Below are positions 1 to 13,400 of a stretch of 64,000 nucleotides of DNA, in pieces. The translations under genes were made by a program, and so were the position numbers. Every line of letters starts with the position of its first letter. Positions within the stretch are counted from its first letter, which is position 1. Under the pieces are notes generated by a model that saw only the letters and a list, made by a program, of their open reading frames with translations, was not told the origin of the DNA and made no database searches. This DNA is from Nipponacmea schrenckii (taxonomy: Eukaryota > Mollusca > Gastropoda > Lottiidae): NCBI GenBank assembly GCA_030562195.1, contig CM060200.1, positions 8,556,001 to 8,620,000 on the forward strand. Reading direction: 5' to 3'.

Positions 1-1439
1 GTGATCATATTAATGAGATCTTGGACAAGTTATGCTCTTGATATAAAATGTTCCAAACTTTGATCATAAGCACAATAGAACCTACAACAATGAATCAATT
101 TAAAGAATGGTGAGTTTATTGGAATATAAGGTCTTGAGTAAGGAGCTGATACTATAGCAACAGACATTTTTTGAGTATTGAAAAGAAAGATTTAAATCAT
201 GATTCATGCTGCTCTTTATTGCATCTAAAATTAAACAAAGACACCGTGACGGCGTATGTTTATCTTGCCTAGCAAACTATCATTTTTCTTCTAGATCAGA
301 AATTCCCACCAGAATGAAAGAACTGTGCGGAGACAAATAGAGGATGATAGAGATTGATGTGCTTCACTTAGCTGTATTAAATAAGTTCATATCGTGGCAG
401 CATTCGGCAATGAAGTTCGTCTGAACAACTCTTCTGACTTATAAGTCAGAATCAGTGACGAGAGCTCGTTTAAACATTTACTAGTTCTATCACTCACATT
501 AACATTTACTGTAAAATTACATAAGAAATCTTTATGCTTCATTTTATAAATCTACAGTGAAAAAAATATCTCACACCATCTCGTCCATTAGTATTTGGAA
601 TTGTGGCAAATGGATATTCAATCGTTCGTTTACAACAGTAATATGAAATGCTAAAGGGAATTCCTATTCTATTTTCTGTGTTAGCTAAAGCTTAATCACT
701 TGTACTGGGTTTTTAAGTCTTCGTTACGTGATAGTCGGCATGTAGGAAAAGGAAATGAGAGGCACAAATAACTAGAATTGATAATCGGGGTATTAAATTA
801 TTATCTGTTTAACCCTAACACGATACAACACGTTCATACCACATGTTCTCTTCAATAAGAAACATTTAAAAAAGACATAATTATGATAAGGATTTTGCAG
901 TAGAAGAAAATTCATATATTAACATTTATCGAATACACATTTTTCATGTTTTTATTTTACCGAAATAATAAGCACCATACTATCCCGTGTCAAAAATCAT
1001 CACAAACCTAAATAATGCCATAAAACCATTCGCATTATCGCGAATAATTCTCAAATCTTTGCGTTTAGTAGCTTTCTCACTATATGAAAAAGTCGTTTCC
1101 GAACACGCAATGTCCTGTCGTTAATGACTTTGGTACAAAAAAAAAACAACATGTCAAGTAAAAAAGTGTTTTCCGAATCGCAAAGTACAATTTAAAATAA
1201 AAAGTGACATGCGTTGCGTTGCGTTTAATAAAACAAAACATTTCGATGGGTTATGTTAGTTTCTACAGTATATCACAGGGAGACCATACGTTTTCAGAAA
1301 ACTGCCTTGCGGATAAATGAACACAGTGCTGGTTATTGTTTATCTTCTCTAAAATGCACTGCCCAAGGTGGAATATGTACTTCATTACACATATTTGAAG
1401 ACGAGATTTTATGGCCTTCTATTAAAAATGTTAGATTCC

Positions 1440-1530
1440 AAACTTTCACCCGTCCAAATTAGCTCATAAGGTGCAGAGGAGTTGGACGTAAAACTCCTTT
1501 CATTTCATTTTCAATTTCGACTCTTCCACA
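1440..1530 (+). mobile_element. SINE-like 3' tail, copy A
   Basis: The segment contains AAGGTGCAGAGGAGTTGGACG followed by TAAAACTCC and repeated TTTCATT. A closely related tail recurs near 24180-24285 and 47885-47980. The shared order (GTxCAGAxGA, then GGACGTAAAACTCC, then TTTCATTTC) suggests a dispersed SINE or similar element. The 5' head is not identified. Confidence 0.4.
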
Positions 1531-4510
1531 TGAAATTAAGTAAATTTTAAAAGAATTTCACTCGTTGGATGTGGATCAAATAGGCCTCAAACGTTTTAAC
1601 TTACGAATGAATAATGCTACCACTTCTATTTCGAACAATTAAGCATGAGAAAAAATGTTTTTCTTGAGAGTAAAAAGCCATTGATCTATAATACTACTAA
1701 GAACAACTACTAAAAATTAATTTGTTATTCATTGGCTTCATAAAAGACATCCGCTCGAAAGTCTTCTGATTAAACTGTGGTTTTAAGACAATATTTAGAA
1801 AAGATTTTAGTCGTAAGATGAAATCTTAATCAATGAAAACCACTGATATTTGTTAGATTTTCATTAGTTTGTACATTTTACTATCTGTTTGCCTACAGAG
1901 TTTTTTTTTATTTAATCATCTATTTCATCTTAATATTTTTCGTATTTAAAAAATCTCATACTGCCTTTTGACTCATCACCTGAAAAGATGGATTACCACA
2001 TTTTGAAAATAATATAGAAGATGAACTTAAAAGCATATATTTTACAAATCGATAAAGTTACATTCGGGGTTCTCAAGTCCAAAAGCACGTTTCAAGGCGC
2101 TCATGGATGTCCAGGATTAAACACTGACAAAAGAGCTATAGTATTTTTAGGCAACAGATGAATGATCGAACAAATGACATTCCTTAAGACAATCTCTTTT
2201 AAAACGCCCACTAACTTTTCCTTGATCGACTTAGATTTGAAAATGGAATGAAATGAAGTTTTTGCGTCTAACTTTCATGCACCAGATTGGGTTAATGAAA
2301 ACACTGCACTGATGGCAAAACCAGGGAAATTTTATCAGTCGGTTTATTGCACATCTAGACGACTTGACACTGGACGCCCTCTGGTATCACACTTTACAGT
2401 GAGCAATGACAGAGTTGAAACGACTTTCGCGGAAGGAGTCACTTGAAGAATATCTCGAGTTATATACATAGATAAGGTTAAAGTTTTCAAACGGACAGAG
2501 GTAACGAATAATTTGGAAAATTGGGATGGATGGTCAATTTCGACTGGGTTGTTTTGATTTTCTTCCATTGATTGTCTCCATTTGAAATCAACATAACATA
2601 AGATAAAATAATCACATAATTAACGACTGGTGTGCCGTATATCGACTGATATTATGGTGCTATATATTAACAAAATTGTTGTCATCATGGAGCGGGGGAT
2701 TCTCATATATCTCAATGAGGTACGAATATTTGCTTCTCTGATGAATTTCTTGTTAAGGTTAACCGTCAGATTGAAGCACAACTTCCTTTTAACCTTCATC
2801 TAACATATGATGAATTGAGGATGTAAGTTTCTTTAATTACATATATTCAATTATTTAGCGATAAAATCTAACACAGGAAAAGTAATTTTGAATCATTTAA
2901 CTCTTTTCTGAACCAGGCTCCAATTACGACGAGACAAAGTAAATAAATAAGATATTATCACCCTAGGCTTTAACCTATAAAGACAAGGTGAAAGCCAGGT
3001 ATTTTATTCTAGTGGAATATCATTGGATCTAAACGCCGTGGTTTCCAATCCCTTCGGACTATTTGTATATATTATAGTTTCCCCGAAAGCCATATAATCC
3101 ACGAAGAAAGGAGACGAAACTATGAAATTTCCAGATCACTCATTCTGACATATGCTTATGTTGTAGGTAAAACATGTAAACCTACCCTGTGACGACGAAA
3201 AAAGATGACGGGGTATTTGAAAATAAGTATTTTATAGATGGCTGTACACTTCTGAGAGACTTAACCAATCCTTAATTTGCCATTGATCTCGTCAAAATGA
3301 TGAATCTGACAAATCTACTTAAACAGGAGACCACCTGTAGTTTTAATTAGTTACCAATAGTTGAATTATCCTGGAATTATGCACTTTTACATTATACAAA
3401 TACTTTAGTGATAGTATCGTTATCTATATTAACACGGGTAGACGGTAGTTTAAAAAAAGTTGGAACATTTGCTTATTACCAAGAATATTAAAATACATCT
3501 ACTTCCAGCTGAGTTATAAGTACAAGCCACTTACTTACACTAAGTACTACTTTAGTTTATAAGGTTTCATACAGGCTATATATATTTGATAAAATACCAT
3601 AAAGTGTCGCAACTTATCTCCTCAAGAAGGAAAATTTAAGAAATTAACTTTTGAACATTTGTATATTTGCTCAGCGTGAAGTAAAATAGTATTTTCTTTT
3701 ACTTCTCCCTCTTGATATAAGTTCTATTTAGCCACTAAAGACAAACGTATCCAATTAATATTGAGGTTGATTTGTTTTGCCTATTGTAACTATTCAAGTG
3801 AGATGTATTCACGTAAATTAATGCCTTTTGTGTATATTACAAATCTTAAGTACACCACAAAAGGATAATAAGCACGGTATAGCGGCATACCTGTCAAAGA
3901 CATCAGAAGAACCAATTGTATTAAGCCACCAGAGATTTCTGAATTACAAAATACTCTCATCATAGCCATTAAATCTCACTGTGGTCATAATTCTAGTTTT
4001 CAACCCAATTCAATGGCTCATTAAAGTAGTGAAAAAAATAGGGATATCCTCATTATAAGTTAGTATGATTTGATTCTGGATTGAAGTTTTTGAAGATTGT
4101 TTTGCTGAACAACGGTTAAAAACTCACGATCGTGAACATAGACATTGAAATATATTAGGTTATCAACCTTTCGTTGATGAATTCCCGAAGAAGGACACTG
4201 CCGCCAGGGCTTCATTTAGAGAAACCTGTTAAATTAACCCAATTTCGTCAAAAGGTTTCCCCTTATTTCGTGCGTATTAGATATGGTTCGCGCACATGGA
4301 CATGACATTTACACAGAAGATTGGTTGACAAGACTAAAAAAAGAAGACTAATCAAGTATGACAAAGTTACGCATGATATTGAGGTATTTTATTAAACTAC
4401 TTGAAATAGTTTTACGAATCGATAACATATGAGCTAAGGTTTACTGATTTTTAAAGATGCTATATCTTTTTTCATATTTCAGATTTCTTTTCTTGGTACT
4501 GTTCAGCCAA

Positions 4511-4622
4511 CACATGGTTTACAACCATTCATAAGACATTAAAGCTAAAACAAGGTGAAGAACAAATCATAAAATATTAAAGCTAAAACATGGTTCACAG
4601 TCAATTATAAGACATATCAATA
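4511..4622 (+). repeat. Three degenerate 38-bp tandem repeats
   Basis: Three adjacent units share ACATGGTTYACA and CATAAGACATTAAAGCTAAA, with a period of about 38 bp. The units differ by several substitutions. No coding meaning is apparent. Confidence 0.55.
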
Positions 4623-7071
4623 AATTTTCTGAAATTGAAGGACCAAGTGAGCTCGCAACTGTTTTACAGCCCGTTTTTAAACCTTTCAAACTACACTAGT
4701 ACTTCTGGACATCAGAAGATCTTAAATGAAACTTTTATGTAAATGGATCGCAAGAAAAACAGCAAAGACCAACAAAAAAAACCCAAAAAATAAAAAAAAA
4801 CATTAAAAACATTAATTCTTATACTGGGTTTATTTTTTAAGAATTCGAAAATATTGGGAATTTGTCAATTTTAACATTTACTAGGTGTTTGTCCTAAGGG
4901 TTTTGTCCCCAAGAAGTTTTTGTCATGGACCCACCAACAACCATACCAAGGTTGTGTAAGGTTCTTACAAAAATTATATAGACTATCATTTACTCGTGAT
5001 TCTTCTTTTTGTCATTGTTTCAGACTTTCAGGACGTTTTAGGTTTATTACATTCATTTATATTCCCTGGTTCCTCGTTATAATAGTCTGTACCGTATCGG
5101 ATAAATCATATTATGTTTTGACTACTAAGTTTTATTACTGAAATAAAAACACTATAATTATCACCTACCGATTTGTGGATAATGTTCTAGACTCGGTAAC
5201 CAGGTAATACCTTTAATTTGAAGACGATATCTGATAAAAGGAAGAAATTACGTTGACCGCATTATCGGGTCTTTTTTTTATGTATTTCTCAATCCAATAC
5301 ATTGCAGGTCAGTGTGTCGTAAAATCAATTCACTTCAGCAGATAAGTTGTCAAATTGTCAAGAGAAAAAACTGAATTTGATCGTCAAACAAATCTAATGA
5401 CCTGTCTAGTCTCTTTTATAACATTTAATGAAGCTAAAGGAAATGGCCTATATCCATATTCAATGTACAGTCCATGTAAAGATTCAATTCAAAATTCTAT
5501 TCAATTTATCATTTCGTTAAAAATGATTAATATGTGCTTTAAATGGTGTCCAGATTAAACTAAAACTGTCAATGCAATTGACACACAAATATCTTGGCGA
5601 AGAAAATGTTTTCAAATCTCTGAGAGAACCTCGACTTTTACAAAAGACTATAAATGTCTCAGCAGTAGGTTTGGTGTCTTAGAGGGAATACAGCACTTGC
5701 CATTTTTATATTATACCATAATCACTAATTATACGTCATGCATTGGAAATGCAATTTAATATGAAGGCAATTTGTCAGAAAAACAGTATTTACGTGCAAA
5801 CTTATATTAAATGGAGCTTTGATTTATTGAGTTAGCGAACAAGCAAGTGTCTTACACATAGAGGCAGACCGACTGGAAACGACATACACTAAAGTTTTAC
5901 ATAAACTATATCTGTAATTCAATAAGAGTTACATGGTCTTCCTTGGAATATCTCAATGATATGTTCAAATAATTCAAGGACAGACAAAATTAAACAGATT
6001 CAAATGCAGACTTTAAATGAAGTCCCCTTTCACGTAACTCTGTTGATTACGTTATATTGTTATAATGTAACTCATTGGAAGAAGCTAAGTTTGAAGGGTA
6101 AAGGAAAACTAACACGATTCACTTGTAAATAAGAATAGTTCATTAGTGTTTATTGCTTCCGATTTCTAAAGCGAACGAATGTGATGCATACTGGAACATA
6201 TGTCAATTTGTTTTTCAAGTATTCGTCTTGTTTGATTGGTCGCTTTGTTATAATATTGTTGGCGGATTCCACTTAGGCTTTTGGTCTTCCGTGTAACTGT
6301 ATTTTCTCTACTTGATCTCATGGCGTTTGTAGTTGCGTTCGATTTATATATTGTAAATTTTCGTGTCGGTTCCGAGGTATATTTTTCTTTAATTTGAAAA
6401 AGTTTGTTATATTCGAGCAGTGACTTCAATCGTGGTAAGTTATTTCTATTCGACCGTTTCATGTCGAGATTCACCTTTTAGAATGATGACGGACGGGAAT
6501 AACCTGTAACTCATCTAGATTAAAACATCAGTTAGTAAAAGAGATAAAGAAATTAAACAAAAAGACCTCCAGTAAATTGAAGACAACTGGTGAAAAAACG
6601 TAAAGCGATGAAAGGATATGAAGATAGACAGTGGTAAGGTAATAGAGTACTCCATCAACAAAACAACATCTGATTTCTTTTACAGCGTGCTGGCAATCAA
6701 CAACCAACAGGGAAGACAATCTCTCTCATTCGTTTCTTTACTAACGGTTGAGTCTTGAAATTATCTGTGGAGAGTCGATCCACGCATCATATGTAATAGA
6801 TTTAGCAGCGATTTGAGTAGTAAGAAGTGTGATTTGTCGATAGGAAGGATTATTTATCCGCAAATACTAGTAGTCAACTCCGACACGGTTCTTGTAGAAC
6901 AAAACTTTTTGTCATACATACAGCGGTTCAGTTTACTACAGAACATGTGGTTGTATCATAGACAGTAAGCAACTTCTACGATTGAAAGAGATGTAACTTA
7001 TTAGATGGTAATGTCCTATAGACGTTTCCGAGTTAAATCAAATATTATATATCAAATTTTATTAGGAAAAT

Positions 7072-7461
7072 ATGGCTTCTGAAATGAATAGTTCTGTTTT
7101 ATCGAGTAATGACACTACTAATAATACAGACAATGCTACGGAATGTTGGAATGAATACTGTTACGATCTCGAAGATTATTCCGACTATCTCAATAATCAT
7201 ATAACACCCAGCTGGGCCGAATGGATATTTGTGGTCATATATTTTTTGACTTTTATTTTGGGACTTGTGGGCAACTCCCTTGTAGTTTTTGCTGTCTGGA
7301 AAAATCATAGCATGCGAACAGTGACCAATGTATTTATTGTTAATTTGGCTATTGGTGACTTTCTGGTGATTAGTTTATGTTTGCCACCAACACTGGTTCA
7401 GGATATCACATTCACCTGGTTTCTTGGTTTAACTATGTGTAAACTTCTCCTATTTCTTCAG
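7072..7461 (+). CDS. Gene 1 coding exon 1 (N-terminus, TM1, TM2, start of TM3)
   Basis: This exon encodes 130 residues, from the start methionine to the LFLQ motif at the beginning of TM3. It holds the N-glycosylated, acidic, tyrosine-containing N-terminus, TM1 with LVGNSLVV, and TM2 with NLAIGD, where glycine replaces the usual alanine before the conserved aspartate. The donor is CAG|GTATGT in phase 0. The bases just before the ATG (TTTTATTAG at about 7057-7065) could be a splice acceptor, so an upstream non-coding exon is possible. Confidence 0.93.
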
Positions 7462-10400
7462 GTATGTAACCTTATATATTTGTTCATAACTAAATTACGC
7501 GTTAATTAATAGTACATAGATATTGATAGAGATTCAATATTTTATAGATGTCTGTTTTTGAAGTAAGGGACTTACTTTAATCGATCAACTCGAAAGAAAT
7601 ATCGATCAATTTTTTATACTACGAAAGCCTTTAATATACAATTCAGACCACTTTTTAGCAAAAAGAGCTAAAGAGCTAGGAAGGTGCCAACGGACAAAAT
7701 TAGTGCCATATGCATTAGGAATTTCGAGAAAGCATAGCTTCTGAATCCAGTTTTCATATTATTCCAATTTCCTACCCTTCAATTGGTGTGAGTTGTCATT
7801 AGAAAATTGTCATTTTGTCCGACTGGTCGTTAGTCCGAGTTGTCCTGATTCTAACTTAAAAACCCATGCGTTTAGACGCCTTTCGAAGGTTAATTTGTAC
7901 CATTATTAATAATAATACACCGTAACAATCATTCTATCATATATTATTTAATATTATAGTTATTCGCTTTTTATTTTGAAAATAGTAGTTTTGGGAGCAA
8001 TGAGAACACTTTCAACCAAATTTATATAAAAAAAAAAACAACAATTCAGATCACTTGTGTTCAGATCTTGGCATTTAGTCCATGAAAACATGTGTATTGC
8101 TTCAATTTCATGTTTGTGTTTTTAGCCGCAAGAGTCGAGATGAAAAATATGTTTAGTCATTATGAAACGTTTGCCACTAGCTGCGAGAGTAAAGATCCTT
8201 CAACAGATTGAATTTCTAAAGTACGCTATTGCAACCGTCTAGCCACACGTTTTCTCTTCTCGTAGTTTAAATCAGCTTTGATCGCAAGCCTGAATTGTAT
8301 AATTACTCTTAGAATAACCATTTTACACGATACATTTGTTTCAGAAAGCATTTGACTCAAGTCGTATAAGCTTACAGGTATATGTAATTATTCGCCCCAT
8401 TGTACAACATTTTTTGACTTTAACGGACAAATTGTCGCTTGTGTCGCAAGAACATCATTATTATGGGAAAAATTATGTCTGGGAACGGCTTATCATATTT
8501 ATCCCCAACACAGACACTACAATGCTTTAGGCAAACTAAGGTTTTCTTTAATCTTGTATTTTGTTTATCATTGTGGAAATACCAGAGCTTGGATCATTGA
8601 TAATTAAACCGAGAGGTACAGGAATAACATCATTTATTAATATACAGTGTATTGTAAGGTTAATAAAACCTCTTGACATTATCAAGTTTACTTTTCATCA
8701 TAACAAATCCGATTAAACCAATGTGTTTGCTGAAGGCAAGAGTCTGGCTCTCCTAATTATGATAAAATACTTTCAAAATTTATTTATTTCCTTTGCATGT
8801 TCCACTATATATTGACAGTATTCTTCCATGTATAATCCGCGCTAATTTCCACTATTCTGAGAGACTGACACAGTTAGTCAATATTCTCTTCACAACTTTT
8901 AAACTGAAGTCAGTTGCCTGTTTAACTCTTTAGAAGGCCAATACTGCCTAATTTGTCAGTTCCTAAACGAGGACATAATAACGCTATGAGCTCCCCAGCG
9001 TATAAAAAAACATTTCTGGGGACGTAAAAAGGGGTACTGCTGTGTACAATTTTTCTTAAATATCCTAAAGTGTTGTTCCTTTAAGGAATTAGGGATTTGG
9101 CTGATTCAGTTACATTAGACTTCTGTTGGAGAATTTCGGAGTAGTTTGGGGCTGTTGGAGGATTAAAGACAACGCTTTTCTTCTCGATGGAAGGTTGAAA
9201 GACCTTTAACTTTCGCAGTATCCAGAAGTATCATTGCCTCCTTTTTTGGATTAGATTTAATTTTCGTCTGACAAATTAGGTATTCAAATTCCACCTTCTA
9301 ATAGAGATATTTAAAATAATGATTGCCTAGACAATTTAATAATATAATACAGTATTTCTATTATTTAATAGAAACGCTGAGTTCTAAAACCCAATCTTAA
9401 AAATAACGCTAAATTTACAACTTTATCAATTGAAGAAAACTTCCGTTCTTACTTGTTTATTTCTGTCTATTTCTAAATGCCATTCGAAGATTTTCAATGG
9501 TAGTCCTACGGTTTTTCACATGACATTATGCAGTTTTCAGATGGTCGAGTACTATTGCCTTATACAGATGAAATCTCTGTATATTAGTTCGAAATGATAC
9601 CGATTTCGGACAACCAGTTTCTCGCGGTTTGGAAAGAATATCGGTTTACTACAGAAGTGGTGTGAAATAAATATTTTGGTTCGGTGAAATTTGTTTTTAA
9701 ACGCATGCCTCTATTCTCTATAATAATCCTTTTTAATATTCAAATATGTACAAAACATAATAGGAATGTGTATGCTGTAAGATTGTAATCTCAATTTAAA
9801 ATAAGCGTAGGCCTAAGCCTCATAGATAAGTTTTTCAAATATATAAAAATAAGTTTGTTTTAAGCTAATCGTGACATCGATATGGAGCACTACAAACAGA
9901 AAAAATTATCATTTATATAATGTGTTGTATAAAATATGATCGAAGCTTTTAGATTTATCAGTTCATTTCTTACGGAACTGATAAAACAAAGAATTGATAC
10001 ATTAAAGCAATTCTATTGAAAGACCAGTAGCCTATTCGGTCGATGGTTTTCATTATTTTCTCCACATAGCCCCCTGTAGGTTTACGCACTTTAGCAAGCG
10101 ATGCTGCAAGATCTGCATGATAATATGAAGTTTAAAAAGACGCTAGACATCACTGAGTGACAAGTTCAAAAAAAAAAAATCTGTAGTCACCGTAATTGTA
10201 AATCACCCTATACAATTATAGGCATTAATACTATTTTCATGGGGCGCCGGACCCAAACCTGATCCGCTGTCCAATAAATAAACGTCCATTTTGGATATAG
10301 GTAAACATGCAGTTCTTATGTGTGATTAATTAACCTTGTTTTACTTCCTGGAGGCGAAGGCAATACAAGTGAAGGAAATATATTACATTATATCACAATT

Positions 10401-13400
10401 TCCCATAACAGGGGAAAATTGCATTAGTTCATTTACGTGCAGAAAAGTAGGACTTGAACACAAAATCATTTTATTTCTTATTAACTTCAAATATTTAATA
10501 TGACAGTTTTACTTTAAAAGCACTTTACTCGTTTGCCTTTGAATTATATAACCAACAAAAATTTTGTCCATAAATCATTTTTTGTCTAAGTTAAGTTGTT
10601 AATGTATGATTTAAGATAAAAGTTAACGATGGGTAAAGATAAGAAAATAAAAAGGTGTGTAGGATAAATGTAGTTTTAATGAGAGACACCGGGAACTAAG
10701 ACTAAACTCGGTGCTTTTAAGTCTATATTTGATACTGATGAAATTTCTTACCTTTCTTACCAAGTACAGTACAACCTGAAGATTTTATGGATTAAGTCAA
10801 ATATGCCCATCGTTTAGGGCAATATTGATCGAAAGTGAAAATATGAAATATAGTGGCTATTATAATATATCATTATATATAATAGATCCAATTCTGCATG
10901 ATTCAGATGTATTCATAAATTGAAATGAGTTTACGTCCTAATAATTTGCACCTTTTTGGCTTGTGCAAACGGGCAACATATTTATGTTGTGCAATTAAGA
11001 AAACCTTGCCAGGACAATGGCATTATCCTACTCCCTTTTACAAAGTCCGGTTGAATGAACTAAGAAATAACTATAACGTCGTAAATTCCTGGTTTTTTCT
11101 GATTTTAAATATTGCTTGTTTCATTATACAAGATCTTATTCTAGCGAAGCTGATTAGAAAATTAATTTATATGAACACACAAAATTATAAAGCATAAGCT
11201 CATAAACTGGATACTTCAAATAAAACTCTGCGTCATAATGTCGAGCTCTTTTAATTGGGCTTTGTTGCAATATGTCAACTTAATATTTAAAACGGATTTA
11301 TGTGAAATAGCAGCATGAAATTTGTTCAAAAAATTCAAAATTCGAAGCTGTAACATTTTTATTTTCTGATGAAATAAACATATTTTTCTGGATTTTTCGA
11401 AGACATCAATAACATTTTAGAGTATTTGTCACCTGGAATTTATTTGAGCCCTACTTCTATTCTATCGATTAAATAGATGAGTGTTTCAGGTCATATATTA
11501 AAATTAATATGGCAACGTGAAACAAAAGTTATTCGGGTTGAACTTTGGTGAAACTTTGATCAACCGACTTGACATATACACATTTGTACTTCAATTCATT
11601 GATTGCAATGATGTGTTATTGTACTTGAAAAGAGTTGTTCAATCTCCTCTGTTCGTTTTTAACTTTATAAACATTCTGTAGACTAAACTACTTAATATTT
11701 TGATGTTGAATTAGGATGCCATATTCCTTTGAAAGGGTTCCTGCATTTGACCACTTTATGGCGTTTTTCCTTCTTTGAATCATACTTTACTTTCTTCAAA
11801 GTGCACTTAAAATTATCTTCTTTCTTGAAACTCTGTTACTTGCAAGATCAAACTCTGCCAACATTTTTCAAGTTTCTTTAAAAGCATTCCTTCTATTAGA
11901 CTTGTAGACAATGGAGATAAAGAAGCGTGCATTAACCTAGCTTCGACATAGTAAACTTGCTAGTAAGCATCTTGTTAATCAAAGTTAAGATGTTTCATAT
12001 TAAAGCCCAACAACAAGATTACGTCGCTTTTACATCTGCTTCACATAATCTTAAAGGGACGTTTTCCTTCGATTTAAACTATCTTCTACGTAGAGTTACT
12101 TTGCTGGTAAATATCTTGTTGATCAAAGTTAAGATGTTTCACATTAAATCTCAACAACAATAATACATCGCTTTTACATCTGATTAAAGGGACGTTGTCC
12201 TTCGATTTAACCTAGCTTCTACATATAGTAAACTTGCTGGTAAATATCTTGTTGATCAAAGTTAAGATGTTTCACATTAAATCTCAACAACAATAATACA
12301 TCGCTTTTATATCTGATTAAAGAGATCTTATCCATCGATTTAACCTAGCTTCTACATAGAGTTAACTTGCTGGTAAATATCTTGTTGATCAAGTTAAGAT
12401 GTTTCACATTAAATCTCAAGAACAATAATACATCGCTTTTATATCTGATTAAAGAGATCTTATCCATCGATTTAACCTAGCTTCTACATAGAGTTAACTT
12501 GCTGGTAAATATCTTGTTGATCAAAGTTAAGATGTTTCATATTAAAGCTCAACAATAATATATCGCTTTTACATCTGATTAACATAATCTTAAAGGGACG
12601 TTGTCCTTCGTTTTTTAAGAACTTGAAACAAGTGAATAAGTGATAAATTACAATAATTATAATAAACCGACGGTTGTCCTTTTTAATTCACATGATTCAC
12701 AACAAAGGGACATATTTACGTCAGTTTTCTCTTTATTCCCAATTGGACTTTCCAAAACCTTTTCAAACCTTGTACGAAGGTTTAATTGGCTAGATAAGTA
12801 TACAACAAACATTGCTGTTATATCTTATTCACATGATCGTAAATCCATTCAATTTAATGTTTCTAGAACATATCGAAAAGTTCAAATATGAAAGATTAAA
12901 TGTCAGAAATCCTTATTATTGAAACCATTAAACCATAATGCTGATTAGATTTATTCGATTCTTAGGTATGATTTTTGTTCCATCAAGAAATGAAAAAGCA
13001 CTAATTCCTAATTTTTGAAATGCTTCAAATGTTGATTTATTTATTTTTATACTTCAACTTAAATACTTAGATTAGATACTTAATTGTCAAAAAACGATCA
13101 GCTCATAGCTGACTTTTTTCATGCAATTGAAGTCATATCTACAAAAAAAGCTCTTTGGTGTCTACGAATGGATGCACATATACAAGCTTTTGATATCATT
13201 ATTAATATTTCGAACATTATTCTTTAACACTGTATCGACATTTACCCCCCTTTTCCAATGTTAAGTTGGAGGCTTCAAAATGACAACACATGTGGATTAA
13301 AATCATATATTATGTGGATTAAACTCTATATTGAAAAACCTTTTTTCTTTACCATAACTTCCCCTTATACATCATAGTTCTATGACGATATATGTAAGGG

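Larger units (their letters stand above)
1..7071. other. Upstream region without recognisable genes
   Basis: AT-rich sequence. Short open frames here have no recognisable domain and no splice context. It contains one SINE-like tail near 1460-1530 and three degenerate 38-bp repeats at 4511-4622. It should include the gene 1 promoter, but no TATA box or start site can be named with confidence. Confidence 0.5.

Noticed and set aside
6166..6474. 102-codon minus-strand open frame upstream of gene 1
   Set aside because: Hydrophilic translation with no recognised motif, no splice or neighbour support; plausible by chance.
11957..12163. 68-codon open frame
   Set aside because: It lies within the ~133-bp tandem array and its two halves are copies of one repeat; no known motif.
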